Assembly: GCF_016616425.1 (NCBI RefSeq)
Contig: NZ_CP067101.1
Location: 6,076,001-6,140,000 of the forward strand
DNA length: 64,000 nucleotides
Direction: 5' to 3'
Origin: Bradyrhizobium diazoefficiens
GTDB lineage: Bacteria > Pseudomonadota > Alphaproteobacteria > Rhizobiales > Xanthobacteraceae
Position numbers and translations under genes: made by a program. Below are positions 18,408 through 28,744 of this stretch, piece after piece. Each line of letters begins with the position of its first letter. Position 1 is the stretch's first letter. The notes under the pieces were generated by a model. That model saw only the letters and a list, made by a program, of their open reading frames with translations. It made no database searches and had not been told where the DNA came from.

Positions 18408-19598
18408 TCACGTACGATCGAATGAGCATTCGCAAACATCGTGCCAGATCGCCGCCACCGTCTCGCGCGCGACCAGCCGCTTGTGCTCGATGGCGTATTT
18501 TCGCACTCGGGACAGGATATGTCTGGCCTGTTCGGTGGTGGCAGTGAGCTGCAATTCGCCAAGCAGCGTGGTGATGGCCGAGAGCCCGGAATGCTTGCCG
18601 ATCACGATCCGGTTGGAACGACCAAGCAAATGTGGGTCGAACGCTTGATAGGTGCGTTCATCCTTTAACAGGCCATCGACATGAATGCCGGATTCGTGCG
18701 TGAAGACATGCTCCCCGACGATCGCCTTGTTGAGAGGAATCGCACGTGTGGCCGCGGCCGCGACGAGCGCGGCGACCTCCATGAGCTCCGGCAGAACGAT
18801 GCCGGTGTCGCGCCCATAGAGCTGTTTGAGTGCGACCGCAACTTCCTCGAGCGGCGCATTGCCGGCCCGTTCGCCCAGCCCAATGACAGTGACTGAAGCG
18901 TGGCTCGCGCCACCCCTGATGGCGGCGAGCGTGTTGGCGGTCGCGAGCCCTAGATCGTCATGGCCGTGAAATTCGAGCTCGATATCGGTGGTCGCGCGCA
19001 GGCGCGCAATCAGCGCATACGCCGAATCCGGGTCGAGCACGCTGAGCGTATCGGCGATCCGAAACCGCCGCGCGCCCGCGGTTTTCGCGGCTGCGACGAG
19101 ACTGATGAGAAAATCGGCATCGGCGCGGGAGGCGTCCTCACCGCCGACGGCGACATCAAGCCCTCGCTCACGGGCGTAACCCACCACCCGCTTGACCCGC
19201 TGCAATGCCTGTTCGCGGTTCCCGCCAAGCTTGGCCCCGATCTGCACGTCCGAAGCTGGGATCGAAACATTGACCATCGACACCTTGGCTTTGATCGCCG
19301 CGTCGACATCGGCCTCACACATTCGGCACCAACCAATAGGCGTGAGCGGCAAACCCTCCTCGACTATGGCGCGGATAGACGCGATCTCGTCAGCGCCCAT
19401 GGCGGGGGTTCCTGCCTCGATCTCCGTGATGCCTGCCCGCGCCAGCGCATGCGCGATGGCGACCTTCTCCGCGGTGGTGAACGCAACACCAGGCGCCTGC
19501 TCGCCATCTCGCAGCGTGGTGTCATTGAGCACGGTCCGCTGGTTCCATGCCGACTCCGACCATGACGGCTTGGCAGCGATGGCTTTGGCGTCGATCAA
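18408..19598 (-). CDS. nifV: Homocitrate synthase NifV
   Basis: Condenses acetyl-CoA with 2-oxoglutarate to homocitrate, the organic ligand of FeMo-cofactor. The TIM-barrel motif [15 protein letters not shown], the metal-binding [29 protein letters not shown] and [15 protein letters not shown] are all present; about 396 residues. I place the start at TTG 19598, which has AGGAGG five bases upstream. The frame is open to 19646, but that lies inside the sigma-54 promoter. Many rhizobia lack nifV and take homocitrate from the plant, so its presence suggests cofactor synthesis may not depend wholly on the host. An exact NifA site lies at 19705. Confidence 0.95.
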   Translation of the reverse strand: MIDAKAIAAKPSWSESAWNQRTVLNDTTLRDGEQAPGVAFTTAEKVAIAHALARAGITEIEAGTPAMGADEIASIRAIVEEGLPLTPIGWCRMCEADVDAAIKAKVSMVNVSIPASDVQIGAKLGGNREQALQRVKRVVGYARERGLDVAVGGEDASRADADFLISLVAAAKTAGARRFRIADTLSVLDPDSAYALIARLRATTDIELEFHGHDDLGLATANTLAAIRGGASHASVTVIGLGERAGNAPLEEVAVALKQLYGRDTGIVLPELMEVAALVAAAATRAIPLNKAIVGEHVFTHESGIHVDGLLKDERTYQAFDPHLLGRSNRIVIGKHSGLSAITTLLGELQLTATTEQARHILSRVRKYAIEHKRLVARETVAAIWHDVCECSFDRT

Positions 19599-19634
19599 CG
19601 AAGCCTCCTGGTTGTGCTGGGCAAGGACTGCTTT

Positions 19635-19650
19635 GGCAAACCGCATGCCA
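19635..19650 (-). promoter_or_regulatory. Sigma-54 promoter of nifVW
   Basis: On the minus strand TGGCATGCGGTTTGCC fits -24/-12 with correct spacing. Predicted transcription begins near 19624, 26 bases before the TTG start. Confidence 0.78.
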
Positions 19651-19704
19651 CATCCGCAAGACCTAAACCTATTGAAGATCCGCCACTTCTCGCCCGCGAT
19701 CGGA

Positions 19705-19720
19705 TGTCGCCAGCACGACA
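19705..19720. promoter_or_regulatory. NifA binding site (UAS) of nifV
   Basis: TGTCGCCAGCACGACA, an exact TGT-N10-ACA palindrome about 55 bp upstream of the -24 element. Confidence 0.75.
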
Positions 19721-20277
19721 GCGTCGCAAAACGGACGCGCCGGGTGAGCTCTCATCATTCTGCGTCCTGGATCAGCTCGTTGCGATGCAGATCGACCATC
19801 AGATCGACGCGTCAGAGTTCAACGATTCGTAATCCCGGACACATCGCGTCGGAGGTCGGCTTTGGTGATAGTAAGCAGGACACGACCGCCGGAAACAATG
19901 TATGCAGGGTGTTATCGGTGTCGAAAACGATCGTGACGCATCAGGCATCATCTAAACGCAACGGGACCGCTTGCGCGGCCCGATGCACGATCTGATGGAC
20001 GCCGGCCGACCGGTTCCGCGAGGCGAGAGTTGAGCAGCCTCTCCTGAACACATCGCCGCAGCGACGTTCCCTGTCAGCGCGGACAAAGCGCAGCTCCTTT
20101 CAGAGCACAGGGTTTGCGGCCTGGCGCAAGCTGGCCTTGAGCAGAAAGAGCGTCCCGCTGGCTCGCGCCGTAATCGGCTGCACCAGATTTGCCGCATCAG
20201 CTGCACTTCGAGCAGCTCCGTGGTCGTCGGCCCGCAGTTGCGCCAAAAGAGTATTTATCGGGCCGCGGGAATACGGG
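19721..20277. other. No supported gene between nifV and nifQ
   Basis: Beyond the nifV control region I see no conserved gene. The overlapping frames here are shadows or end without domains. Confidence 0.4.
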
Positions 20278-20985
20278 TCAGGAGCCGCCCGCGACCGGAG
20301 CAGTCGACTCCCACAGAACATCGCGCCGACGCTCGGCCATGCGGCTCTCACCGCTTTCATCGCCAAAGCAGTGGTTGAAGTCCTTGCACTCCGTGCACAC
20401 CGGCGTCGTGCACAGGATGAGGCCCTCGTCCTCGCATAGCGTGCGATAAAAGAAGCGCTTCCAGCGCATGTTATTGACGTTGCGCCTGGCGAGCGGCCCA
20501 AAATGGCGGTTGAGGAGACGGGACAGTTCACCACGATTGCGCAATCCGAGATCTGACCACAGATGATTCGGCTCCATGACACGTCGCGCGATCATCGCGG
20601 CCAGCCAGCGGCCGGTGTCCCCTTCCGTCGATCGTCGCGCGAGCAGGAGATCACGTACCATTGTGACCTCGTCGTTGTCATCGCGCTTGGAACCCGGCAG
20701 CCAGTCATCGCCTTTGATCCGAGCCGACGGAAAGTTTTTCTTGAGCAACGCCGTCAGCTCATCGCCGGACAGGCCGACCTTCTCGAACAGAAGACCACCT
20801 TCCATCGCACCGGCTGCCAGAATGGACGCTAGCACGTGGCGGTCGAAACTGCTGTCATGGTCTATGTCCACATCTGCGGGATGCATCCCGGTCAGCAGAC
20901 GATAGCTCGCAATTCCCTTGCATCCCTGGCTGCTCCCAACATTCGTCTCGACAACCATGACAGGATAGAACTGCTCTTCGAACAT
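20278..20985 (-). CDS. nifQ: NifQ, molybdenum delivery protein
   Basis: 235-residue NifQ, an iron-sulfur molybdoprotein that donates Mo for FeMo-cofactor. The diagnostic Cys cluster near the C-terminus reads CTTPVCTECKDFNHCFG (C-x4-C-x2-C-x5-C). Upstream helices (FDRHVLASILAAGAMEGG; RRVMEPNHLWSDLGL) also fit. The start may lie downstream of the first Met, since the first 30 residues are less typical. It follows nifH by 132 bp on the same strand and is likely cotranscribed. Loss is usually compensated by high molybdate, relevant given the decayed mod cluster at the window start. Confidence 0.93.
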   Translation of the reverse strand: MFEEQFYPVMVVETNVGSSQGCKGIASYRLLTGMHPADVDIDHDSSFDRHVLASILAAGAMEGGLLFEKVGLSGDELTALLKKNFPSARIKGDDWLPGSKRDDNDEVTMVRDLLLARRSTEGDTGRWLAAMIARRVMEPNHLWSDLGLRNRGELSRLLNRHFGPLARRNVNNMRWKRFFYRTLCEDEGLILCTTPVCTECKDFNHCFGDESGESRMAERRRDVLWESTAPVAGGS

Positions 20986-21117
20986 GGGCGTTCGCTACCC
21001 TTTCCACTTGGTCAAGTCTGGATCACCGCGTCGGCACTCGGGAGCCACCCTTTTGCGCGACTACCGGCCCTCCTTTTTTGGCTATTGGGAGGGGCCGGGC
21101 TGCCGCACAGCGTGCTT

Positions 21118-22134
<1,017 letters not shown>

Positions 22135-22166
22135 TCAGCCCTTACTCAGTGTTGCTGCATCGCAGT

Positions 22167-22182
22167 AGCAACTGCCGTGCCA
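22167..22182 (-). promoter_or_regulatory. Sigma-54 promoter of nifHQ
   Basis: On the minus strand TGGCACGGCAGTTGCT, a perfect -24/-12 consensus about 165 bp before the nifH ATG. The leader is long, about 150 bases. Confidence 0.92.
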
Positions 22183-22250
22183 ACGCCGGCCCGCTGTTTA
22201 AGCTTCTGATGATGCACTACAAACTTCGCGAGATTTCTCATCGCGCTGGA

Positions 22251-22266
22251 TGTTTCGAACCTGACA
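22251..22266. promoter_or_regulatory. NifA site 1 of nifH
   Basis: TGTTTCGAACCTGACA, an exact TGT-N10-ACA, about 70 bp upstream of the -24 element. Confidence 0.85.
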
Positions 22267-22279
22267 GCAGCTGTGCTGC

Positions 22280-22295
22280 TGTGTGCAATCTGACA
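22280..22295. promoter_or_regulatory. NifA site 2 of nifH
   Basis: TGTGTGCAATCTGACA, an exact TGT-N10-ACA, centred 29 bp from site 1, so nearly on the same face of the helix three turns away. Confidence 0.85.
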
Positions 22296-22984
22296 GCGCT
22301 CACAATTCTTGAGGAAAATAAGTCTGATTGCGGCGCATCCGTGCGCCAGACGGCTCTCCCCTGCCGGATTGTGCGAAATGCGACTGCGGCCCCGAGCCTC
22401 TCGACAAGATTTTTAAAAGCGATGCTCCGATTAGAATCGAAGGTCGAGCGGTCCCGTGCACCAAAGACAGGTGTTCGCGCTCGACTGAAGGTGTGATGAC
22501 CGTTGGTCTTACCGATCGCGCTGCATCACGACGGCGAATTGGAGAGGTTTCTGATGCCAGCGTGCAGGGATTTCGATTGGCTCGAATTCGACCCGGTCGG
22601 TGACTGCGGTCCTCACGAGAGCGACGGCATGAGCGGGTCACTGATCGGTCATCGAAAGCCAGATTTCGGGCCGTTCGCACGCGTCTTCTTCACGACCATC
22701 GACGCGGAGATCACGATCGAGACATTAACGGTTGACCTACATGGCCGCTCCCGGATCGGCGGCCCCCCGATTAGTTCCAGGGGTTCCTCCTAGAAGCACT
22801 GCGCGCATGCCCATGTTGATGGACGCGCCAGTCATCGTTTCCACGCATTCGATCCTCATCGGTGCGAAGCGGCAGCGTACCCAGCCATCGCAGTTTTTCC
22901 ACTTCGCGGAACTCGTCACGGCGGAGCGTAGGTGCGTTATGTCCGAACCGGAAGGGCCGTAAACGTCTGAAACTGCAACCCCAG
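22296..22984. other. No supported gene upstream of nifH
   Basis: About 690 bp between the nifH activator sites and the next gene. An open plus-strand frame at 22503-22793 has no recognisable domain and no good ribosome-binding site. Confidence 0.4.
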
Positions 22985-23254
22985 TCACCCCAAAGGGCCC
23001 CTTGCTGCCAGGATAATGCCAATCGCCCGCGCCGGATCGGCTGTGATCTGGACGCAGTGATCGGACCGGTCGATCAAGTGCAGGTCGAGTTGCGGAAAGC
23101 TGCGAAAGGGCGGCTCGCTAACATCAGACGCATCGCATCGCACCAGCGCGAGATGGGGAAAGCGGCGCCGCAGCTCGTTAAAGGAGCTCGCGCGACCTTC
23201 TGCCGCCGCGATTGCTTTTTCAAGTTCGATCAGTTCGTTTTCGTCCAGTGCCAT
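22985..23254 (-). CDS. Small nif-associated protein, DUF6129-like
   Basis: 89-residue protein starting MALDENELIELEKAIAAAEG (ATG 23254, behind AAAGGCGG; the frame opens at 23281). The core FPHLALVRCDASDV and LDLHLIDRSDHCVQITADPARAIGIILA resembles the DUF6129 family, small proteins of unknown function encoded in nif regions. It is the last of a minus-strand series running from nifB through frxA and nifZ. Family assignment is from memory of the pattern. Confidence 0.65.
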   Translation of the reverse strand: MALDENELIELEKAIAAAEGRASSFNELRRRFPHLALVRCDASDVSEPPFRSFPQLDLHLIDRSDHCVQITADPARAIGIILAARGPLG

Positions 23255-23290
23255 GACCGCCTTTATCGTTTGTGTGCGCAAACAATAGCG

Positions 23291-23650
23291 CTATCGCCAG
23301 AACACCCGGTCGAGGTCGGCATTAAGCTCGTCTGTCACTGCGCTCAGCCGCCGATGGACGCTGTGGAATTGCCAGATTCCTCGCACATGGTCTTTCCAAA
23401 ACAGCTTCCACAGTTCGCATACGGCGTCATGATGGATCAACGCGACATCAATTATGCCGCCCTCCCTGTCGATGTCGCGTGAGCAGCAGGGACTCTCGAT
23501 GAGATAGCCGCCCTTAACCGGCTTCACACTGGGTGAGACATAACGATAACGTCTGCGGGAGCCCAATGCGCACTCGATCCGCTTGCGATCGACCTCATTC
23601 GGATGAGCGTTCAGGCCGACGACTGCCCTTTTCATGACCGCAGCATTCAT
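23291..23650 (-). CDS. DUF3024-like protein in the nifB-nifZ group
   Basis: 119 residues from ATG 23650 (MNAAVMKRAVVGLNAHPNE), behind a G-rich run; the frame is open far upstream. The C-terminal part (CELWKLFWKDHVRGIWQFH, then LSAVTDELNADLDRVFWR) has the W-x-L-[FY]-W-[KR]-D and final [IV]FW features of DUF3024. Function unknown; the family often occurs as small stand-alone proteins. It sits 36 bp upstream of the DUF6129-like gene and about 250 bp after nifZ. Confidence 0.6.
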   Translation of the reverse strand: MNAAVMKRAVVGLNAHPNEVDRKRIECALGSRRRYRYVSPSVKPVKGGYLIESPCCSRDIDREGGIIDVALIHHDAVCELWKLFWKDHVRGIWQFHSVHRRLSAVTDELNADLDRVFWR

Positions 23651-23902
23651 TGCGAAACCCCCTTTAAAGCCGCGCCTTTTGCGCCTCAGGACAGCCGGCC
23701 GGCCGCCCGGCAAAACTGTACAAATTACGTCCCTATGTTCGCTTGCCTGTGCGCTCTCAAGAATACGATCTCGCCGATGCGGCCCACTGCCTATCAAAGG
23801 GCCGTCAAGAGTGCCCCAGCGTGAAACAAGCCGCCGCTGATGGCACCGCCGGCGCATTTGAGCCGCGGGCGCCAACACTCGTATGTCGAATGAAGGGCGC
23901 GA

Positions 23903-24223
23903 TCATGATGGCGGTGCTTCCGACAGCGGTTGATCGTCGAGCTCGGTGCGTGCGTCAACTGAATCAAGTTCCTTGCATTTCATTCCGACGCGGCGGCCGG
24001 TTTGAAGAAACTCGACACCGTAGACGTAGAATTGCTGCAGGAACGTTCCGATCGAGACGACGTAGCCGACCTCGCCTTTCCTGGCCAGGACGTCTCCGAT
24101 CTCCTTGCCGGCATAGGTTCCGTCATTGCGGATGGTGCGGTTGGTCTTCACCTTTTCACCAAGGTTGAAGACCGGCGGTCCATCCAGCTCTATGACGTCA
24201 CCGTCGCGGACGATGTTGCTCAT
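23903..24223 (-). CDS. nifZ: NifZ
   Basis: 106-residue NifZ, which takes part in forming the second P-cluster of the MoFe protein. Features: GPPVFNLGEKVKTNRTIRNDGTY, AGKEIGDVLARKGEVGYV, FLQQFYVYGVEF. ATG 24223 lies within a few bases of the preceding small frame's stop. It belongs to the nifB-frxA-nifZ series. Confidence 0.95.
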   Translation of the reverse strand: MSNIVRDGDVIELDGPPVFNLGEKVKTNRTIRNDGTYAGKEIGDVLARKGEVGYVVSIGTFLQQFYVYGVEFLQTGRRVGMKCKELDSVDARTELDDQPLSEAPPS

Positions 24224-24226
24224 GCA

Positions 24227-24334
24227 TCACTCCGTCGTCAACTTGATCGGGCCGCATTCTGCGAGCCCGCCGGCCGCCGTGGCCGCGATGAAGCGGGCGA
24301 TTTTCTCTACAGCTGCCGTCAAGGTGAACTCCAT
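24227..24334 (-). CDS. 35-residue ORF between frxA and nifZ
   Basis: ATG 24334 opens MEFTLTAAVEKIARFIAATA and ends KLTTE at a TGA three bases before the nifZ ATG. GAGAG lies upstream. The tight fit suggests it is translated and coupled to nifZ. The FTLTAAxEKxxxRF start resembles the N-terminus of nif-associated HesB-like proteins, but the Cys-bearing part is missing, so it may be a truncated remnant. Function unknown. Confidence 0.45.
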   Translation of the reverse strand: MEFTLTAAVEKIARFIAATAAGGLAECGPIKLTTE

Positions 24335-24349
24335 GAAGCTTACTCTCGT

Positions 24350-24574
24350 TCAGGCCGGCGGCTGGTATCGCGGCAGTGAGGTGTCGAGGACGCAGGTCTT
24401 GTCGACCGGACAGACCGCGACGCATTGCGGCTCCTCGAAGTGACCGAAGCATTCGGTACATTTTTTCGGATCAATCACGAACGTTCCGCCCTTCTCGAAG
24501 ATTGCCACGTTGGGACATTCGGTCTCGCAAGCGGAGCAGCCCGTGCATTGCGAAGAAATGATCTTGAACGGCAT
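24350..24574 (-). CDS. frxA: 2[4Fe-4S] ferredoxin FrxA/FdxN
   Basis: 74-residue bacterial-type ferredoxin with two cluster motifs: [18 protein letters not shown] (CxxCxxxxxCP variant) and [18 protein letters not shown] with the longer spacing typical of the nif-associated type. It starts at ATG 24574, twelve bases after nifB. It may donate electrons to NifB or nitrogenase. In B. japonicum the gene downstream of nifB is called frxA. Confidence 0.93.
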   Translation of the reverse strand: MPFKIISSQCTGCSACETECPNVAIFEKGGTFVIDPKKCTECFGHFEEPQCVAVCPVDKTCVLDTSLPRYQPPA

Positions 24575-24586
24575 CCGATGTCCTCT

Positions 24587-26182
24587 TCACGCCACCGACA
24601 TCATCGGGTCCTGCCGGATCGCTCCGTCACCCCGATCGACATGCTGGACCTGGCCGTTTTGCACCTTCTCGAGATAGGAGGTGAACCATGCGATTGCCGA
24701 CGTCTCGATGAACTCGTGCGCGTATTGATCGACGGGCTCGATGCCGGCCTTGTTGAGCTCGCTCATTGGCCGACCACCGATCCTGGCGACGAACACGGCA
24801 TGGCAGTCATTGATGGAGCGGATGATGGCCGCAAGGTGGTCTGGCGCGCCATGACCGCCCTGGCAGTAGTGATCGACGCGGCGGTGACCGACGAATTTGG
24901 CGCCGGATCTCGAAACTTCATACACCTGGAACTCCTTGGCATGCCCAAAATGCTGGTTGATCAGGCCAGTGCCCTTGGTTGCGACCGCGATCAGCACTTT
25001 AATGTCGCTCGTCCCATCCGCATGCTCCCCCACTTCTTCATGCCTGGGTCCTCTTCTGGCGCGGCGCTCCTCCTCGATTCCAGCCTGATAGGCCTTGCGC
25101 GCCTCAGGGTCGTAGTTGACGGTCATGGTCACAATCTTCTCCTTCGTAAACTCCGCGCATCGATCCTCGCCGAGCAGTCCGACCGCGTCGGCGCGGCATT
25201 GGCGGCAATGGCGCATCATGTTCATCTCGCCTTCGCACGCGTCCTGCAGCGCCTTCAATTCGCTTGTCCTCGGCACGCGCTGGCCCTGGAGACCGAACAC
25301 GGTACCGTGCTCGGAGGCTGCGATCAGCGGCATGATATTGTGCAGGAACGCGCCGCGTGAGTTCACGGCTTTGTTGACCTCAACCAGGTGCCGATCGTTG
25401 ATGCCGGGGATCATGACTGAATTGATCTTGCAGAGAATGCCTCGCGCGGAGAGCATTTCGAGGCCCTTGAGCTGACGCTTGGTCAGGATTTTCGCCGCCT
25501 CGAGCCCGCTGTATCGCTTGTGATTATAGAAGATCCACGGATAGATCTTGGCGCCGATCTCGGGATCGATCATATTGATCGTGATGGTGACGTGCTCGAT
25601 GTTCAATCTGGCGATGGTATCGACATGATCGGGCAAGGCGAGCCCGTTGGTGGATAGACACAGTTTGATATCGGACGCGGCTTTGGCCACGAGCTCGAAG
25701 GTCCTGAACGTCTTGTCTGGGTTGGCCAGGGGATCGCCGGGACCGGCAATGCCAAGCACGGTCATCTGCGGAATTCGCGAGGCGACCGCGAGCACCTTTT
25801 TGGCCGCCTCCTCGGGAGTGAGCTTCTCGCTGGTCACGCCCGGGCGCGATTCATTGGCGCAGTCATATTTGCGGTTGCAGTAGTTGCACTGCATGTTGCA
25901 GGCTGGCGCGACCGCAACATGCATGCGCGCGTAATGGTGATGCGCCTCTACGCTGTAGCAGGGGTGCTTCTTCACCTTGTCCCAGATCGCCGGCGGCAGA
26001 TCGCCTTGGCCCCCGTGCGCCCTGCAGCGCGCTTTGCCGGCGCCGACCGAGATGCCGCAGCTCTTGGGCTCGACGGCCAGCATGGTTTTGCCGACTTCTC
26101 GCGCATTTCCAGCGCTGCCGCCGCACTCCACTGCGTCCATGTCCAATTCTTCCCCTAAGCCAAACAGGCTTCCCGGAGCCAT
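24587..26182 (-). CDS. nifB: NifB, FeMo-cofactor core synthase
   Basis: Radical-SAM enzyme that builds the NifB-co iron-sulfur-carbide core. SAM cluster motif [14 protein letters not shown]; preceding [37 protein letters not shown]. The last ~120 residues (from [22 protein letters not shown]) form the NifX-like cofactor-binding domain. The frame opens at GTG 26203, but the sigma-54 promoter predicts a transcript starting near 26199, so ATG 26182 ([13 protein letters not shown]) is the earliest usable start. ATG 26140 (MDAVECGG), behind AGGGGA, is a good alternative. frxA and nifZ follow. Confidence 0.97.
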   Translation of the reverse strand: MAPGSLFGLGEELDMDAVECGGSAGNAREVGKTMLAVEPKSCGISVGAGKARCRAHGGQGDLPPAIWDKVKKHPCYSVEAHHHYARMHVAVAPACNMQCNYCNRKYDCANESRPGVTSEKLTPEEAAKKVLAVASRIPQMTVLGIAGPGDPLANPDKTFRTFELVAKAASDIKLCLSTNGLALPDHVDTIARLNIEHVTITINMIDPEIGAKIYPWIFYNHKRYSGLEAAKILTKRQLKGLEMLSARGILCKINSVMIPGINDRHLVEVNKAVNSRGAFLHNIMPLIAASEHGTVFGLQGQRVPRTSELKALQDACEGEMNMMRHCRQCRADAVGLLGEDRCAEFTKEKIVTMTVNYDPEARKAYQAGIEEERRARRGPRHEEVGEHADGTSDIKVLIAVATKGTGLINQHFGHAKEFQVYEVSRSGAKFVGHRRVDHYCQGGHGAPDHLAAIIRSINDCHAVFVARIGGRPMSELNKAGIEPVDQYAHEFIETSAIAWFTSYLEKVQNGQVQHVDRGDGAIRQDPMMSVA

Positions 26183-26208
26183 TCCTGAGCGAGCCTTGAA
26201 CACGGGTT

Positions 26209-26224
26209 AGCAACTCGCATGCCA
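26209..26224 (-). promoter_or_regulatory. Sigma-54 promoter of nifB
   Basis: On the minus strand TGGCATGCGAGTTGCT fits -24/-12 with correct spacing. Its position constrains the nifB start. Confidence 0.82.
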
Positions 26225-26283
26225 TCGCGGCCGACGACGGATTTCCTTATGTCCGCCAATCAGTTGGCGACGATGGTTTGCCC

Positions 26284-26299
26284 TGTTTGGCACACGACA
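26284..26299. promoter_or_regulatory. NifA site 1 of nifB
   Basis: TGTTTGGCACACGACA, an exact TGT-N10-ACA, 60 bp upstream of the -24 element. Confidence 0.8.
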
Positions 26300-26313
26300 G
26301 CGAGCATGCGGCG

Positions 26314-26329
26314 TGTTGGAAACGCGACA
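26314..26329. promoter_or_regulatory. NifA site 2 of nifB
   Basis: TGTTGGAAACGCGACA, an exact TGT-N10-ACA, 30 bp from site 1, repeating the nifH arrangement. Confidence 0.8.
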
Positions 26330-26461
26330 GACGTTGGGATGCTGAGACCGATTGCCGCCCCTGTCCACCAACGCTCCCGCTTCAGCGGCACCGGCACCTT
26401 TCGTGGTGGGACGGTTGCCATGGCCGGGCCGAGGTGAAGCGGCTTCGGTTTGACAGCGCCT

Positions 26462-27328
26462 CTAATTGGCCAGCAAGATCTCCACGGCGCGCGGAAGCGC
26501 CACCGCAAGTGGGGTCAAGCCCTGGTCGAGCAGGAATCTCAGCTCGTTGCGCGAGAGCGCATCCGGTTCGACAAGTGCGTAATGAACGTCTGCCGAGCGC
26601 TTCGTGATCTGCCGCGCATAAATGCGCAAGAGCTGATCGTCGAACCGACAGCCGATGAAAAGAAAGCTCCGCCCAAGCCGCCGCTGCTTGACGATCTCCG
26701 GAATCGGCGTCTGGATATCGATCTCGGTCAGGACCTCGACATAATCGGCGTCGGAGATCAGGAAGTTCTTTGCCGGCAGCACGCCGCCATGCGGCTTGTA
26801 CAAGACCGTGGTCCAGTTGCCGGCGGCCACGGAATCGACTTCGTTGCCATCGGCGTCATAGAAACGATACCAGTGAAACTCGCCGATCCCAGCGCGGGTG
26901 ATGCCCTGGACTTCGCCCCATCCGTCGCGCTTGCCAAGTGCTGCGCGCATTGCGCCATCATACCAGGTATCGACGATCATCGGTACGCGTAACGCAGCGA
27001 GATGACGATGCAAGGCCGCCGGCTCGACCGGTGCGGAAAATGCCTGAGCCATCAATCCCGTCACCGTCGACCTGTGCTTGTCGCTCTCGATATGCTGTGC
27101 GGCAGCCCAGGCATTGCCGCGGGCCCGGCGCGGCAGCGCAACCTTGGTGCCGAAGAAGATCGCCAGCGCATCTGGTGTCAATGGGACGTCAGGCTCGGAT
27201 AATGCGGCGACGCCGGGGCCGAGATAGGGAACAATGCTGCCGGCCCGCAGTCCCGCCGCAACTTTGGCGAGAAGCGCCTCTGCATCCGCTCCCTCAAGCT
27301 GATTTGCGGCACTGCGTTCATCGTTCAT
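26462..27328 (-). CDS. SIR2-like protein of the nifS operon
   Basis: 288 residues from ATG 27328 ([13 protein letters not shown]), overlapping the fixU stop by 11 bases, so translationally coupled. The order of motifs is that of SIR2_2-type proteins: a glycine loop [14 protein letters not shown] near residue 30; [21 protein letters not shown] near 130; a His in LYKPHGG near 190; [10 protein letters not shown]; and [19 protein letters not shown] near 240. The canonical TTNYD Asn is replaced (VDTWYD), so NAD chemistry may be lost. A homologous gene of unknown role lies between fixU and nifB in B. japonicum. Function here unknown. Confidence 0.72.
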   Translation of the reverse strand: MNDERSAANQLEGADAEALLAKVAAGLRAGSIVPYLGPGVAALSEPDVPLTPDALAIFFGTKVALPRRARGNAWAAAQHIESDKHRSTVTGLMAQAFSAPVEPAALHRHLAALRVPMIVDTWYDGAMRAALGKRDGWGEVQGITRAGIGEFHWYRFYDADGNEVDSVAAGNWTTVLYKPHGGVLPAKNFLISDADYVEVLTEIDIQTPIPEIVKQRRLGRSFLFIGCRFDDQLLRIYARQITKRSADVHYALVEPDALSRNELRFLLDQGLTPLAVALPRAVEILLAN

Positions 27329-27542
27329 CGCCGTCCCCGCCAAGCCTTTTGGCCTTGATCGTGATCGGCAGCGGCGTATCGCTCGCCAGTTCGGGCAAAC
27401 AGAGCACCCATCCATTCGTTAATCTGATCCAACCGCCCCACAGCGTCTCGTGCTCGGATTCGACGATCCGCTCTTCAATATCTTTCTTCGGCATGTATAT
27501 CGACAGGCCCGCCTCGGGAGAGCGGCGGATCATGATTTTCAT
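27318..27542 (-). CDS. fixU: NifT/FixU family protein
   Basis: 74-residue protein with the family pattern: [53 protein letters not shown]. Role unclear although widespread in nif clusters. It starts at ATG 27542, 17 bases after nifS, and overlaps the SIR2-like gene. Confidence 0.92.
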   Translation of the reverse strand: MKIMIRRSPEAGLSIYMPKKDIEERIVESEHETLWGGWIRLTNGWVLCLPELASDTPLPITIKAKRLGGDGDER

Positions 27543-27559
27543 GAGATCAACTCCAGGGA

Positions 27560-28744
27560 TTACCGGTTGCTGGCGGGATTGACGAGCTCTCGAGACATGC
27601 CACGCAGACGAGCCAGGATATCGGACAGCGCGCGCACGACCTGGTTGATCTCTTCAGCGGTGGTTTCGTGGGACAGCGAAAAGCGCACCGCACCGCTCAG
27701 GCTGTTCGGCGGCACATGCATGGCGCGCAACACATGCGATGGCTCCATCGCGCCGGAGCTACAGGCCGATCCGAGCGAGGCGGCAATGCCGGCGCGATTG
27801 AGGTGATGGACGATCGCTTCGCCTTCCATATGCTCGAAGGCGATATTGGTTGTGTTCGGCAGTCGGTTACACTGGTCGCCAAGGGCCGTGCAGTGGCCGT
27901 TCTGCAGGATCGACTGCTCCAAACGATCGCGCAGCGCAGCAACGAGAACGCGCGTCCGGTCGAGCCGCTCTGCCGCAAGCTCTGCCGCCTTTCCGAGGCC
28001 GACAATGCCGGGGATGTTCTCGGTTCCACCGCGGCGCCGGCGTTCCTGGGCTCCGCCCCAGATCAGCGGCCTGAATGTCGTGCCTTTGCGCAAATAAAGC
28101 GCGCCGATCCCCTTGGGTCCGTGCAGCTTGTGCCCGGACAGCGACAGCATGTCGATAATGCTGGCCTTCAGGTCAATGGGTACCCTGCCGACCGCCTGAA
28201 CGGCATCGGTATGAAACAGCGCGCCGGAGGCGCGCGCCCATCCGGCCAGACGTTCCACCGGGAAGATGGTGCCGGTCTCGTTGTTGGCCCACATCACCGA
28301 TGCAATCGCCGTACGTGGTCCAAGCGCCGATCGAAACGCCTCAAGGTCGAGCCGGCCGCGCGAATCCACCGCGATCAGATGAACCTTGGTCCCGCTTTGG
28401 GCCACCTGTTCGACCAGCGCGAGGATCGCCTGATGCTCGACCGAGGTGGTGACGATCTCGTCCCGCCCTTCCTGCGTCGCAAGCGCAGATAGAATGGCGG
28501 CATTGTTGGACTCAGTCGCGCCAGAGGTGAAGACGATTTCATCCTCGTGGGTAGCCCCTAACAACGCCTGCACGCTGCGGCGCGCCTGCCTCATGGCGCC
28601 CGCCACCTGTCTGCCAAGGTCATGGGCTGAGGACGCATTGCCGAACTGCTCGGTGAAGAACGGCAACATGGCCTGCACGACCAACGGGTCCGTGCGGGTC
28701 GTCGCATTGTTGTCGAGATAAACCGCCACTGAAACCTTGCTCAA
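27560..28744 (-). CDS. nifS: Cysteine desulfurase NifS
   Basis: PLP enzyme providing sulfur for nitrogenase clusters; up to 394 residues. VYLDNNATTRTDP at the N-terminus; PLP-binding Lys in SLSGHKLHGPKG; catalytic Cys loop SLGSACSSGAMEPSHVL; SVEHQAI also fits. The frame opens at TTG 28744, overlapping the nifU-like stop. GTG 28729 (giving MAVYLDNNATT) has AAGG at a suitable distance and is the likelier start. It is in the operon iscN, nifU-like, nifS, fixU, SIR2-like. Confidence 0.96.
   Translation of the reverse strand: MSKVSVAVYLDNNATTRTDPLVVQAMLPFFTEQFGNASSAHDLGRQVAGAMRQARRSVQALLGATHEDEIVFTSGATESNNAAILSALATQEGRDEIVTTSVEHQAILALVEQVAQSGTKVHLIAVDSRGRLDLEAFRSALGPRTAIASVMWANNETGTIFPVERLAGWARASGALFHTDAVQAVGRVPIDLKASIIDMLSLSGHKLHGPKGIGALYLRKGTTFRPLIWGGAQERRRRGGTENIPGIVGLGKAAELAAERLDRTRVLVAALRDRLEQSILQNGHCTALGDQCNRLPNTTNIAFEHMEGEAIVHHLNRAGIAASLGSACSSGAMEPSHVLRAMHVPPNSLSGAVRFSLSHETTAEEINQVVRALSDILARLRGMSRELVNPASNR

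Noticed and set aside
24425..25360. 311-codon plus-strand frame opposite nifB
   Set aside because: Antisense shadow of nifB; the His/Leu-rich composition is typical of such shadows.
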